DNA of 64,000 nt from positions 744,001 to 808,000 of the forward strand of contig NZ_AP025511.1 in NCBI RefSeq assembly GCF_024347635.1. Reading direction: 5' to 3'. This DNA comes from Vibrio tasmaniensis (GTDB lineage: Bacteria; Pseudomonadota; Gammaproteobacteria; Enterobacterales; Vibrionaceae). A program made the position numbers and the translations under genes. Shown piece after piece: positions 45,719 through 54,423 of this stretch (its first letter is position 1; every line of letters begins with the position of its first letter). Below the pieces are notes generated by a model that was not told the origin of the DNA, made no database searches, and saw nothing but the letters and a program-made list of their open reading frames with translations.

Positions 45719-47059
45719 ATGCAAAAATTTAAGCTTTTGCCAATAACGGTCGCAGTGGCGGCTTCGCTTGCTTCACTCTCTTCTTTTGCTGCTGATACTA
45801 ATATCGAAGCACTAGAAAAACGGATCCAAGAGTTAGAATCTAAGGTTGTTGATATTGATTATGTTAACGATCAACAACCCGCGGTTTTAACTGCAGAAAC
45901 TAAGGTTCCAGAAGGCATTGTCTTCTCTGGTTATGCTCGTTACGGCGCTCACTACAAGAGCGGTGATGAACGTTACGTAGACATAGGTACAACAGGTCGT
46001 TCTGTCGGTCGTTTAGGTAACGAAGCCAATGGTGGTGAGGTTCAGCTAGCTAAACTTTTCGAAGCTGACAATGGTGCGATTTGGGACGTTGTATTCATGG
46101 CAGACCACTGGGAGGCAGACGCTTGGGCTGACGACGGCGGCTTAAGCATGAAAAAAATGTACGCTGGTGTAACCAACGTATTTGAGAGCCAACCAGAACT
46201 TTATATGTGGGCTGGTCGTGACTTCCACCAACGTCCGCAACAAGGTTTGAACGATTATTTCTGGATGACACATGATGGTCAAGGTGCAGGCTTTAACAAC
46301 TTAGATTTCGGTGGCGCTAAGCTAGACATGGGCTTTGTCGGTCAAGTGAAAGGCGGCCTCGTAAATGACAATGGTCGATACGCGGTGACAGCGAAACTGC
46401 ACAGTATTGATGCAGGTATTGGTAACCTAGATTTCTACGCGAACTACGGTTTTGCTTCTGATGAAGCTGATACAGCAAGCTCTACTGAGTACGTAATCGA
46501 TCAAGATACAGGTTTAACGAAAAAAGTGGTAACACCTGGTACTAAAGTCAGTGATGAAACGGCTTACTTAGTGGGTGCGACGTTAGGCTTAGGCGATTCC
46601 AATCGATTAATAGTGAAATATGGTGACGGTGCAGATTCATCGGTATTTGAGTTGAAAGGCGACTATAAAACTTTCTACGCAAGTATTGAAGGTAACTACG
46701 CAGCATCGGATAAATTCATCATTGATTACCTAGTGTCGTACAAAGACAACTCTGGTGCAGATTTAACTCGCGACAACACCGAATACGCGGGTATCGTTCG
46801 TCCACAGTATCAATGGAATGATGTTCATTCTACTTGGTTAGAAGCGGGCTACGGCATGGTTGACTACGATGACGACGGTGAAGAGAACGCGTGGAAAGTA
46901 ACACTTTCTCAAAACGTTTCTCTAGGTGGCTTACCTTGGAGCCGTCCAATGCTTCGCTTCTACACAACAGTGGGTGACGTAGAAACTAAAGGCGCTCCAA
47001 AAGACAATGGTAACGTAGATACCCTGTCATTCGGTGCAATGTTTGAAGCATGGTGGTAA
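45719..47059 (+). CDS. LamB-like carbohydrate porin
   Basis: The 446-residue outer-membrane porin has a signal peptide (~1-24, SLSSFAAD), then a short coiled-coil N-terminal segment (NIEALEKRIQELESKV). An 18-stranded sugar-porin barrel of the LamB/ScrY/BglH family follows (GYARYGAHYKSG, WAGRDFHQRPQQGLNDYFW, ending with the aromatic YTTVGDVETK...FEAWW). It should let beta-glucosides cross the outer membrane. Two LacI-type operators lie upstream. It is the first gene of the sugar island. Confidence 0.88.
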   Translation: MQKFKLLPITVAVAASLASLSSFAADTNIEALEKRIQELESKVVDIDYVNDQQPAVLTAETKVPEGIVFSGYARYGAHYKSGDERYVDIGTTGRSVGRLGNEANGGEVQLAKLFEADNGAIWDVVFMADHWEADAWADDGGLSMKKMYAGVTNVFESQPELYMWAGRDFHQRPQQGLNDYFWMTHDGQGAGFNNLDFGGAKLDMGFVGQVKGGLVNDNGRYAVTAKLHSIDAGIGNLDFYANYGFASDEADTASSTEYVIDQDTGLTKKVVTPGTKVSDETAYLVGATLGLGDSNRLIVKYGDGADSSVFELKGDYKTFYASIEGNYAASDKFIIDYLVSYKDNSGADLTRDNTEYAGIVRPQYQWNDVHSTWLEAGYGMVDYDDDGEENAWKVTLSQNVSLGGLPWSRPMLRFYTTVGDVETKGAPKDNGNVDTLSFGAMFEAWW

Positions 47060-47176
47060 TCAACAGATAGAAAGAGCATACGTTGAAATACCTATGCTTA
47101 TTAAGAGCACGTAATACTGTCCATTTTAGCCCTAAAGGCAGATTGATTAGGGCACGTTTCAATTAACTCCATTCTT

Positions 47177-47201
47177 GGGCACATTTTATGTGCCCTTTTT
47201 T
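47177..47201 (+). terminator. Terminator after the porin gene
   Basis: GGGCACA (47177-47183) pairs with TGTGCCC (47189-47195) around TTTTA, followed by TTTTTT. Confidence 0.9.
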
Positions 47202-47475
47202 CATCCTGAATATCTGTTCTATCATTTGGGATTACCTCTCATCTATTCTCCATGAGGTCTTCAATACCTCTTTTCATATTATTTTAACTTACCTCGCGTA
47301 CCCTGCTTTATCCCTAGTGATCGCAATGACTAATTTGTATCTTGACCCTTATATATCAATATTTTAGGTGGTGATAATGCTAGATATCAATCGTATTTGA
47401 TACGCCAATAGGTATATTGAAACTCCTTCATGGAGTTAAGGGCTTTAACAAAACTGACTAACTATGGATTCATGA

Positions 47476-47498
47476 TCCCATGAAACAGTTTCATGGGA
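47476..47498. promoter_or_regulatory. 23-bp perfect inverted repeat
   Basis: TCCCATGAAAC and GTTTCATGGGA flank a single central A. It could be a hairpin in the leader or a distinct operator; the half site TGAAAC resembles Cra/LacI-family sites, but the odd centre does not fit the other sites here. Confidence 0.5.
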
Positions 47499-47509
47499 CG
47501 AAGTGAATC

Positions 47510-47523
47510 TGTAAGCGCTTTCA
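47510..47523. promoter_or_regulatory. LacI-type operator, lacI1 promoter, site 1
   Basis: TGTAAGCGCTTTCA fits the operator form with a central CG. Its reverse complement, TGAAAGCGCTTACA, occurs exactly inside the permease gene at 50052-50065. Confidence 0.65.
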
Positions 47524-47608
47524 TGATTTCAATAACTGGCCTTTTTAACTCCAAGTTTAGTGTGATGACACTCACTTTAACTAAAACGTAATTTCTTAAT
47601 AATCGTTT

Positions 47609-47622
47609 TGTAAGCGGTTACA
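47609..47622. promoter_or_regulatory. LacI-type operator, lacI1 promoter, site 2
   Basis: TGTAAGCGGTTACA fits the same form and lies 24 bp before the GTG start of lacI1, consistent with autorepression. Confidence 0.65.
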
Positions 47623-47646
47623 AGCTAATGAAGTATCGAGGTTCGA

Positions 47647-48654
47647 GTGGCAACAATTAAACACGTATCAGAACATGCAGGAGTGTCTCAAGCGACAGTG
47701 TCTAGGGTTATCAATGGCACCAGTAGAGTGAGTCACGACAAGAAGTTAAAGGTTGAAAAAGCGATCAAAGAATTGGGTTATCGCCCGAACTCTATCGCTC
47801 AGGCTTTGGCTTCAAGTCGTACCGGAAGTGTGGGTGTTGTTGTTCCAGAACTGGGCGGGTCTTTCTATTCAGGCATCTTGCATTGCATAGAGGAAAACCT
47901 ACGCCGCTTTGGTTACCACGCTGTGGTTACAGCGGGTTCGAACACCGAACAAGGGCAGCGCGAGTCTGTGGAGTTTCTGTTGGGGCGTCGTGTCGATGCT
48001 TTGATTCTTCATACTCAACTGCTCAGTGATGACTATTTAATTGAATTGGAAGAACAGGGGACCCCTGTGGTTTTGATTAACCGCTTCATCCCAGAAATGG
48101 CGATGAGTTGCATTGATATTGATAACGAAGTCGGGGGGCTACTCGCTACTCAATATCTTTTGCAAAAGGGACATACAGATATCGCGTGTATTACCGGGCC
48201 TTTAGATAAAGCAGATGCTAGGGGGCGTTTGCAGGGTTATCGCAAGGCACTGGAAGAAGCCGGTGTGCCATACGATGAAGCTTTAGTCTCTGAGGCGGGA
48301 TTTACTGAAGAGACTGGCATCAGCGCCATGAAGAAGTTGATAAATAGAAAATGCCACTTTACGGCGGTATTTGCTTCAAACGATCACATGGCATTTGGCG
48401 CATTCGAAGTTTTGCATAAAGAGGGACTGTCTGTTCCGAGAGACGTTTCTCTTGTCGGCTTCGATAACACCATCTTCGCGCGTTATCTGACCCCTAGTTT
48501 GACCACCATTAATTTCCCCATTGAAGAGATGAGCATCGAAGCAGTGCAGCTCACTCTACAAAAGCTAAAAAAAATCAAACATGACGTGAACTTTAAATTG
48601 CTGCCGACGTTGGTCACTAGAAACTCGGTATCGGATTTACTCGTTACCCTATAA
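47647..48654 (+). CDS. LacI-family transcriptional regulator (first of two)
   Basis: The 335-residue regulator has an N-terminal LacI helix-turn-helix with ATIKHVSEHAGVSQATVSRVING and the hinge LGYRPNSIAQALAS, then a sugar-binding-protein-like effector domain (GVVVPELGGSFYSGIL). It starts with GTG. The binding-protein gene begins 18 bp after its stop, so it is co-transcribed with the ABC importer it probably controls. Two matching operators lie just upstream, suggesting autoregulation. Confidence 0.9.
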   Translation: MATIKHVSEHAGVSQATVSRVINGTSRVSHDKKLKVEKAIKELGYRPNSIAQALASSRTGSVGVVVPELGGSFYSGILHCIEENLRRFGYHAVVTAGSNTEQGQRESVEFLLGRRVDALILHTQLLSDDYLIELEEQGTPVVLINRFIPEMAMSCIDIDNEVGGLLATQYLLQKGHTDIACITGPLDKADARGRLQGYRKALEEAGVPYDEALVSEAGFTEETGISAMKKLINRKCHFTAVFASNDHMAFGAFEVLHKEGLSVPRDVSLVGFDNTIFARYLTPSLTTINFPIEEMSIEAVQLTLQKLKKIKHDVNFKLLPTLVTRNSVSDLLVTL

Positions 48655-48672
48655 AAATATTAAGGATAGAAC

Positions 48673-49920
48673 ATGAAATTTAAGACCTTGGCGCTTTCAT
48701 GCGCGGTTGCTTTAGGATTAGGTACTACAGCTGTGAACGCGGCTGACAAAGAGATTCGTTTCGACGGTTTCCCTGATTTCGATAGCAGCCTGAAGGTATT
48801 ACTGCCTGATTTCGAAAAGGAAACAGGGATCAAAGTTGATTACCTTATGAACAACCATGGTGACCACCACACAAAACTAACCACTAACTTAGCAACTGGC
48901 TCAGGTGCGGGTGATGTGATTGTTGTGGACGTTGAGAAAATCGGTCCGTTCGTTGGCTCTGGTGGCCTAGTTAACCTGTCTGAAAACTACGGTGCAGATA
49001 AATACGAAGAACGATTCGCACCTTACGCATGGGCACAAGGCAAAGGCGCTGACGGCGACATGTACGGCATCCCTGTCGATCTTGGTCCAGGTGTTATGTA
49101 CTACCGTACCGACGTGTTTGAAAAAGCGGGAATCAATGTAGAAGACGCAATCAAAGATTGGGATTCATACATCGCTGCGGGTGAAAAACTGAAAGAGCAA
49201 AATGTACAACTTATCGCTTCAGCAGCCGACGTGGCACAAGCGATCATCTTCACAACAGTTCCTGAAGGCGAAGGTCTTTACTTCGATAAAGATGGCAACC
49301 CAGTTGTGACATCTGAGCGTTTTGTTCACGCTTTTGAAGTAGCAAAAGAGATTCGCGACAAAGGCTTAGATGGCCGTATTTTGGCTTGGTCTAACGAATG
49401 GTACGAGGGCTTCCGCAACGGCACATTTGCAACTCAACTTTCTGGCGCTTGGCTACTTGGTCACCTAAACAACTGGATCGCTCCTGAAACCAAAGGTAAG
49501 TGGGCAGTAGAAAACCTACCTGATGGCATTTACGGCAGCTGGGGTGGTTCATTCCTATCGATTCCAACTCAATCTGACAACCCAGATGAAGCATGGGCAC
49601 TTATTGAATACATGACGACTGACCGTGATGTTCAACTTAAGCACTTCGAAACGATTGCGGCTTTCCCTGCGAACGTAACGACATATGACGATGAGCTTTT
49701 CCAAGAAGAGATGGAGTTCCTAGGTGGACAGAAAGCGCGTCTGCTGTTTGCTGAAGTGGCACAGAACATCAAACCAGTATCTCCAGCTCAAGGCGACCAC
49801 GTAGCACGCTCTATAATTTTAGAGAACGCATTGATGGAAGTACTTGATGAAGGCAAGGACATCGAGACTGCATTGAAAGAGGCAGAGCGCCTAATCAAGC
49901 GTCGTACGCGTAATCTTTAA
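48673..49920 (+). CDS. ABC sugar-binding periplasmic protein
   Basis: The 415-residue receptor (family 1 extracellular solute-binding, MalE-like) has a signal peptide (~1-23, TTAVNAAD), then DYLMNNHGDHHTKLTTNLATGSGAGDVIVVD and GDMYGIPVDLGPGVMYYRTDVFEKAG. It should bind an imported oligosaccharide, presumably a beta-glucoside given the enzymes downstream. The ATG follows AAGGATAGAAC. A hairpin follows at 49944-49973, which may raise its level over the permeases. Confidence 0.9.
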   Translation: MKFKTLALSCAVALGLGTTAVNAADKEIRFDGFPDFDSSLKVLLPDFEKETGIKVDYLMNNHGDHHTKLTTNLATGSGAGDVIVVDVEKIGPFVGSGGLVNLSENYGADKYEERFAPYAWAQGKGADGDMYGIPVDLGPGVMYYRTDVFEKAGINVEDAIKDWDSYIAAGEKLKEQNVQLIASAADVAQAIIFTTVPEGEGLYFDKDGNPVVTSERFVHAFEVAKEIRDKGLDGRILAWSNEWYEGFRNGTFATQLSGAWLLGHLNNWIAPETKGKWAVENLPDGIYGSWGGSFLSIPTQSDNPDEAWALIEYMTTDRDVQLKHFETIAAFPANVTTYDDELFQEEMEFLGGQKARLLFAEVAQNIKPVSPAQGDHVARSIILENALMEVLDEGKDIETALKEAERLIKRRTRNL

Positions 49921-49943
49921 TTTGTTATTACTTTGAGTAAGTG

Positions 49944-49973
49944 AGGAAGCGTGGATAACGCGCTTCCTTTTTT
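49944..49973 (+). terminator. Weak terminator/attenuator between binding-protein and permease genes
   Basis: AGGAAGCG pairs with CGCTTCCT, followed by TTTTTT. Such hairpins commonly make the binding protein more abundant than the permeases. Confidence 0.7.
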
Positions 49974-49987
49974 AAGAGGTCGTTACT

Positions 49988-50974
49988 ATGAATCATACAG
50001 CGAGCACAACGATAGAACCTTCGGAGCCAAGCTTTTTTTCTCGTCTAAATTTGAAAGCGCTTACACCGTATGGATTTCTTCTGCCGTTTCTGATCATTTT
50101 TTCTGTATTTGGGATCTTCCCGCTGTTGTTCTCTGTTTACCTGTCGTTCCACGAATGGAACCCAGTACAGGGCATGGACGCAATGCAGTTCGTTGGTTTT
50201 GAGAACTATCACATTGCCTTGACTGACCCGTGGCTATGGCGTTCATTAAAGAACACATTGTGGCTAGCAATCACATCGGGTGTGGCTCAGCATTTAGTTG
50301 CTATTCCAGTGGCTTACATGTTGGTTTCAATGGGTGACCGTATGCGTCACTGGCTAACATCGGCGTACTTTCTACCGTTCATCACATCAACGGTCGCAGC
50401 GTCACTGATTTTCTTCAATATGTACTCTCCTAACTCAGGAATCATTAACCAAACGCTGATGGCACTGGCTGATAGCACACTGTTTGGTTGGGCATTTGCT
50501 TGGGTTAACGATTTTCAACCAATCCGCTGGTTAGACGATGCCACTATGGTGAAGCCGTCTATCGCGATCATGGTTTTCTGGAAATACACCGGTTTTAACA
50601 TCGTCCTTTACACCACAGGTTTAATGACGATTCCTAAAGACATTTTAGAAGCTGCACGTATGGATGGTGCCAATGCCTTCCGCCGCTTCTGGAACATCTC
50701 ACTACCAATGATTCGTCCATTCATCTTCTTTGCAATCACCATGACCATCATCGGTAACCTGCAAATGTTTGAAGAACCGTTCGTTCTAACGCGTGGTACA
50801 GGTGGTACGGGTCAATCTGGTTTAACTATCTCTATGTACCTCTACAAAGTGGGTTGGGAATGGTTAGAAATGGGCACAGCGTCAGCAATTTCATGGCTTC
50901 TGTTTGCACTGATCGCGTCTTGTACTTTGGTTCAATTTTTATTCTTCGGTAAGAAAGGCTTAGGGGAACATTAA
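49988..50974 (+). CDS. Sugar ABC permease (MalF-like)
   Basis: The 328-residue inner-membrane permease has about six hydrophobic helices and an EAA-type loop (EAARMDGANAFRRFWNISLPMIRP), which contacts the ATPase. It carries an apparent LacI operator near its 5' end at 50052-50065, at codons ~22-26. It pairs with the next gene, which starts 2 bp after the stop. Confidence 0.92.
   Translation: MNHTASTTIEPSEPSFFSRLNLKALTPYGFLLPFLIIFSVFGIFPLLFSVYLSFHEWNPVQGMDAMQFVGFENYHIALTDPWLWRSLKNTLWLAITSGVAQHLVAIPVAYMLVSMGDRMRHWLTSAYFLPFITSTVAASLIFFNMYSPNSGIINQTLMALADSTLFGWAFAWVNDFQPIRWLDDATMVKPSIAIMVFWKYTGFNIVLYTTGLMTIPKDILEAARMDGANAFRRFWNISLPMIRPFIFFAITMTIIGNLQMFEEPFVLTRGTGGTGQSGLTISMYLYKVGWEWLEMGTASAISWLLFALIASCTLVQFLFFGKKGLGEH
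50052..50065. promoter_or_regulatory. Intragenic LacI-type operator in permease gene
   Basis: TGAAAGCGCTTACA lies 65-78 bases into the permease coding sequence and is the exact reverse complement of the operator at 47510-47523. Chance cannot be ruled out for a coding stretch reading L-K-A-L-T. Confidence 0.45.
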
Positions 50975-50975
50975 G

Positions 50976-51869
50976 ATGTCGACATCAATTAAGACAAATA
51001 CCTCACCACTAAGTGGCCTAATGCCAAGCGAACGCACCATGTACATCATGACTAAGATCTTGATGGTCATGCTCGGCATATTACTGATTGTTTCCGCAAT
51101 CATTACGGTGTTCCCGTTTGTGTGGTCAGCTCTGCTTTCAACACGTGACCGTTCGGAAATCTTCGGTTCGGGCATCAGCTTTGCGATTGGCGATAGCCTA
51201 ATGGTGAACTACGCAAAACTGCTGGAAATCATGCCGTTTTGGAAAGCGATGTTTAACTCGATTTACGTGGCTTTCTTAGGCACTACCATCTCGCTGCTGT
51301 TTTGTAGCATGGGTGGCTACGCATTTGCCGTGTTTAAGTTCCGCGGTAAGAACGTGTTGTTCGGCATGTTGGTTGGCTCAATGGCAATTCCGCCAGTGCT
51401 TAGCTTGATCCCTTACTTCATGATCGTGAAATTCTTAGGCTTGCTGGATAACCACATGGCGGTATGGCTACCGTTCACAACCACGCCATTTGGTATCTTC
51501 TTGATGCGTCAGCACGTGATTGCATCGATTCCTAAAGAGCTGTTAGAAGCGGCGAAGTTAGATGGTGCGGGGGAGTTCAGAACGTATTGGAGTGTGGTAC
51601 TGCCACTGATGAAACCAGCACTAGCAACACTTGCTATCGTGCAGTTCGTTTTCTTCTGGAACATGTTTATGCAGCCTCTAGTGGTACTGAACAACCCAGA
51701 CAATTACGTCATCACACAAGCACTACGAAGTGTTCAAGGTATTCCGAATACGCCATGGGGCGCGGTAATGCTAGGTACCACAATTTCTATTTTACCACTC
51801 GTGATTACATACCTGTTCGCATCGAAACAGATGATCAGTGGTTTAACGTCCGGCGCAGTTAAAGGTTAG
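50976..51869 (+). CDS. Sugar ABC permease (MalG-like)
   Basis: The 297-residue second permease subunit has about six helices and the loop KELLEAAKLDGAGEFRTYWSVVLPLMKP. It starts 2 bp after the first permease stop and precedes the GH1 gene by 17 bp. Confidence 0.92.
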   Translation: MSTSIKTNTSPLSGLMPSERTMYIMTKILMVMLGILLIVSAIITVFPFVWSALLSTRDRSEIFGSGISFAIGDSLMVNYAKLLEIMPFWKAMFNSIYVAFLGTTISLLFCSMGGYAFAVFKFRGKNVLFGMLVGSMAIPPVLSLIPYFMIVKFLGLLDNHMAVWLPFTTTPFGIFLMRQHVIASIPKELLEAAKLDGAGEFRTYWSVVLPLMKPALATLAIVQFVFFWNMFMQPLVVLNNPDNYVITQALRSVQGIPNTPWGAVMLGTTISILPLVITYLFASKQMISGLTSGAVKG

Positions 51870-51886
51870 GTTTAAGGGTTATAACA

Positions 51887-53236
51887 ATGAATAAATTTCA
51901 ACTTCCAAGTGATTCAAAGTTACGCAGTAAGGAATTTGTATTCGGTGTCGCGACATCTTCATACCAAATTGAAGGCGGCGTTGAAGAGGGCGGTCGTACA
52001 CCGTCTATCTGGGACACGTTTTGTAAGAAGCCGGGTAAGGTAGATAACGGCGACAATGGTGATGTGGCGTGCGACCACTACCACTTGTGGCAACAAGATA
52101 TCGAGATGATTCAAGGCTTAGGTGTTGATGCTTACCGCCTGTCCATTGCTTGGCCACGTATCCTGCCGCAAGACGGTGTGGTGAATCAGCAAGGCCTAGA
52201 GTTTTATGAGCAGATCATCGATGAGTGCCATGCTCGTGGCATGAAGGTTTACGTAACGCTTTATCACTGGGATCTGCCGCAATACCTTGAAGATAAAGGT
52301 GGTTGGCTGAACCGTGAAACGTCTTACAAGTTCGCAGAATACGCAGAAGTGGTGAGTAACTACTTTGGCGACAAGATTGATGTTTACACAACGCTGAACG
52401 AACCGTTTGTGTCTGCATTCCTAGGCTACCGTTGGGGCGAGCATGCGCCAGGCATCAAGGGTGAGAAAGAGGGCTACTTAGCTTCTCACCACCTAATGTT
52501 GGCACACGGTTTAGCGATGCCGATTCTTCGTAAGAATGCGCCTCATGCTAAGCATGGCGTGGTATTTAACGCGACGCCGGCTTACCCATTAACACCACAA
52601 GATCAAGGCGCAGCAGATTACTGCGAAGCTGAGAATTACCACTGGTTCATCGACCCTGTAATGAAAGGTGAATACCCACAGCTGGTTGTCGAGCGCCAAG
52701 CGATGAACATGCCAATGATTCTAGAAGGCGATCTAGACATCATTAGTGCTCCTGTTGATTACATCGGTATCAATTACTACACACGCAATGTCGCTCGCTT
52801 CAACGAGAACGGCGACATTGAATCAGTAAAACAGACTGACGCTGAACACACTTACATCGGTTGGGAAATTAACCCACAAGGTTTAACCGATTTATTGGTA
52901 AGGCTGGATGCTCGTTACGAAAACATGCCGCCTATCTACATTACAGAGAACGGTGCAGCAGGTAACGACGAGCGTGTTAACGGACAAGTGATGGATGACC
53001 AACGTGTTCGTTACTTCCAAGGCCACATTGAAGCGGTTCACAACGCAGTTGAAGCCGGTGTGAAAGTCGATGGCTACTTTGCGTGGAGTTTAATGGATAA
53101 CTTCGAGTGGGCATTCGGCTACTGCCAACGCTTTGGCATCGTCCATGTTGATTACACCACCCAAGAAAGAACACTGAAACAGAGCGCAATTGCGTACCGA
53201 AACATGCTTCAAGAGCGCGCTGAGGAGAACAGATAA
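51887..53236 (+). CDS. GH1 family beta-glucosidase
   Basis: The 449-residue cytoplasmic enzyme splits beta-glucosides. Acid/base Glu is at ~172 in TTLNEPFVSA, and nucleophile Glu at ~354 in YITENGAAG. The N-terminal FVFGVATSSYQIEGG and the GYFAWSLMDNFEWAFGY block are family hallmarks. It has no signal peptide. Its stop overlaps the ATG of the ABC ATPase by one base. Substrate could be cellobiose, laminaribiose or related disaccharides. Confidence 0.94.
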   Translation: MNKFQLPSDSKLRSKEFVFGVATSSYQIEGGVEEGGRTPSIWDTFCKKPGKVDNGDNGDVACDHYHLWQQDIEMIQGLGVDAYRLSIAWPRILPQDGVVNQQGLEFYEQIIDECHARGMKVYVTLYHWDLPQYLEDKGGWLNRETSYKFAEYAEVVSNYFGDKIDVYTTLNEPFVSAFLGYRWGEHAPGIKGEKEGYLASHHLMLAHGLAMPILRKNAPHAKHGVVFNATPAYPLTPQDQGAADYCEAENYHWFIDPVMKGEYPQLVVERQAMNMPMILEGDLDIISAPVDYIGINYYTRNVARFNENGDIESVKQTDAEHTYIGWEINPQGLTDLLVRLDARYENMPPIYITENGAAGNDERVNGQVMDDQRVRYFQGHIEAVHNAVEAGVKVDGYFAWSLMDNFEWAFGYCQRFGIVHVDYTTQERTLKQSAIAYRNMLQERAEENR

Positions 53237-54327
53237 TGGCTAAAGTAGAATTCAAAAACATCAAGAAATCATTCGGTGATGTTGAAGTGGTTAAAGAGTT
53301 TGATTTTACGGTTGAAGACGGTGAATTCGTGGTTTTCCTTGGCCCATCTGGCTGTGGTAAGTCGACTACCCTTCGCATGCTTGCAGGCCTAGAAAGCATC
53401 AGTTCTGGTGACATCGTGGTTGGTGGCAAAGTGATGAACAAGGTTGATGCAAAAGACCGTGACTTAGCGATGGTATTCCAAAGCTACGCGCTGTATCCAC
53501 ACATGACGGTTTACGAGAACATCGCCTTTGCACTAAAACTGAAAGGCATGCCGAAAGCAGAAATCGACGTAGAAGTACTAAAAGCGGCAAAAATGCTAGA
53601 GCTTGATCCACTACTGAACCGTAAGCCAAAAGAGCTTTCTGGTGGTCAGCGTCAGCGTGTAGCTATGGGCCGCGCGATGGTTCGTACTCCGAAAGTGTTC
53701 CTGTTTGATGAGCCGCTATCTAACCTAGATGCAAAACTTCGTGGCGTGATGCGTGAAGAGATCAAACACCTACACCGCGAGCTGAAAACGACCACGATCT
53801 ACGTTACACACGACCAGATCGAAGCGATGACGCTAGCAGACCGCATCGTGATTCTGAAAGACGGTTATGTTGCTCAAGTGGGCACACCAACTGAGGTGTT
53901 CCAACGCCCAGCTAACAAGTTTGTCGCGCAATTCATTGGTAACCCGTCAATGAACATGTTGGAAGCTAAGCTGATTGAAAAAGAAGGCGAATACTTCGTT
54001 GAACTTGGCGATGTTCATATCCCACTGCCAGAGCGCTTTAAGTCTCTAGCATCTAAAAACCTAGCGCTGCATTTTGGTGTTCGTCCAACAGATATTCACT
54101 TACGTGCCGAGCAAGTGGATCACGATCGCGTACTGCCATTCCCTGTGAAAATCAAAGACAAGGAATTGCTAGGCGCGAGCATTCTTCTGAAAACAGAAAT
54201 CGGCGGTCAACCGCTGATGGTTGAGACCCAAGCCGCTGAAGTGGATGTGAAAGAGCTGACACTTTACTTGGATTTGGATGCTTTCCACCTGTTTGACGCA
54301 CTGAGTGAGAACTCGCTAGCGAGCTAG
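53236..54327 (+). CDS. Sugar ABC transporter ATPase (UgpC/MsmK-like)
   Basis: The 363-residue ATPase has Walker A (GPSGCGKST), signature LSGGQRQRVAMGRA, Walker B LFDEPLSNLDA and a C-terminal TOBE/OB regulatory domain (~235-363), typical of MalK-type proteins (CUT1). It completes the importer with the binding protein and two permeases. It overlaps GH1 by one base. Confidence 0.93.
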   Translation: MAKVEFKNIKKSFGDVEVVKEFDFTVEDGEFVVFLGPSGCGKSTTLRMLAGLESISSGDIVVGGKVMNKVDAKDRDLAMVFQSYALYPHMTVYENIAFALKLKGMPKAEIDVEVLKAAKMLELDPLLNRKPKELSGGQRQRVAMGRAMVRTPKVFLFDEPLSNLDAKLRGVMREEIKHLHRELKTTTIYVTHDQIEAMTLADRIVILKDGYVAQVGTPTEVFQRPANKFVAQFIGNPSMNMLEAKLIEKEGEYFVELGDVHIPLPERFKSLASKNLALHFGVRPTDIHLRAEQVDHDRVLPFPVKIKDKELLGASILLKTEIGGQPLMVETQAAEVDVKELTLYLDLDAFHLFDALSENSLAS

Positions 54328-54423
54328 TCAGTCAATTCAAATCAGCCATTGAGCTGACACCAACCAACTTACGACAAATTGTTTTGGCTCCTCCTGATTT
54401 GGGAGGGGCTAGGGATAGTGATG

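Larger units (their letters stand above)
47202..47646. other. Regulatory region upstream of the first lacI gene
   Basis: Several inverted repeats lie in this AT-rich spacer: a weak ATCAA/TTGAT pair near 47391-47406, AACTCC-N5-GGAGTT (47421-47437), an 11-bp perfect palindrome pair at 47476-47498, and two LacI-type operators at 47510-47523 and 47609-47622. No ORF is supported. Confidence 0.5.

Noticed and set aside
54379..54423. Longer GH94 start with a hydrophobic N-terminus, suggesting export
   Set aside because: GH94 proteins begin with M-K/R-F/Y-G-Y/H-F-D, which fits 54424; the ribosome site at 54411 lies inside the extension.
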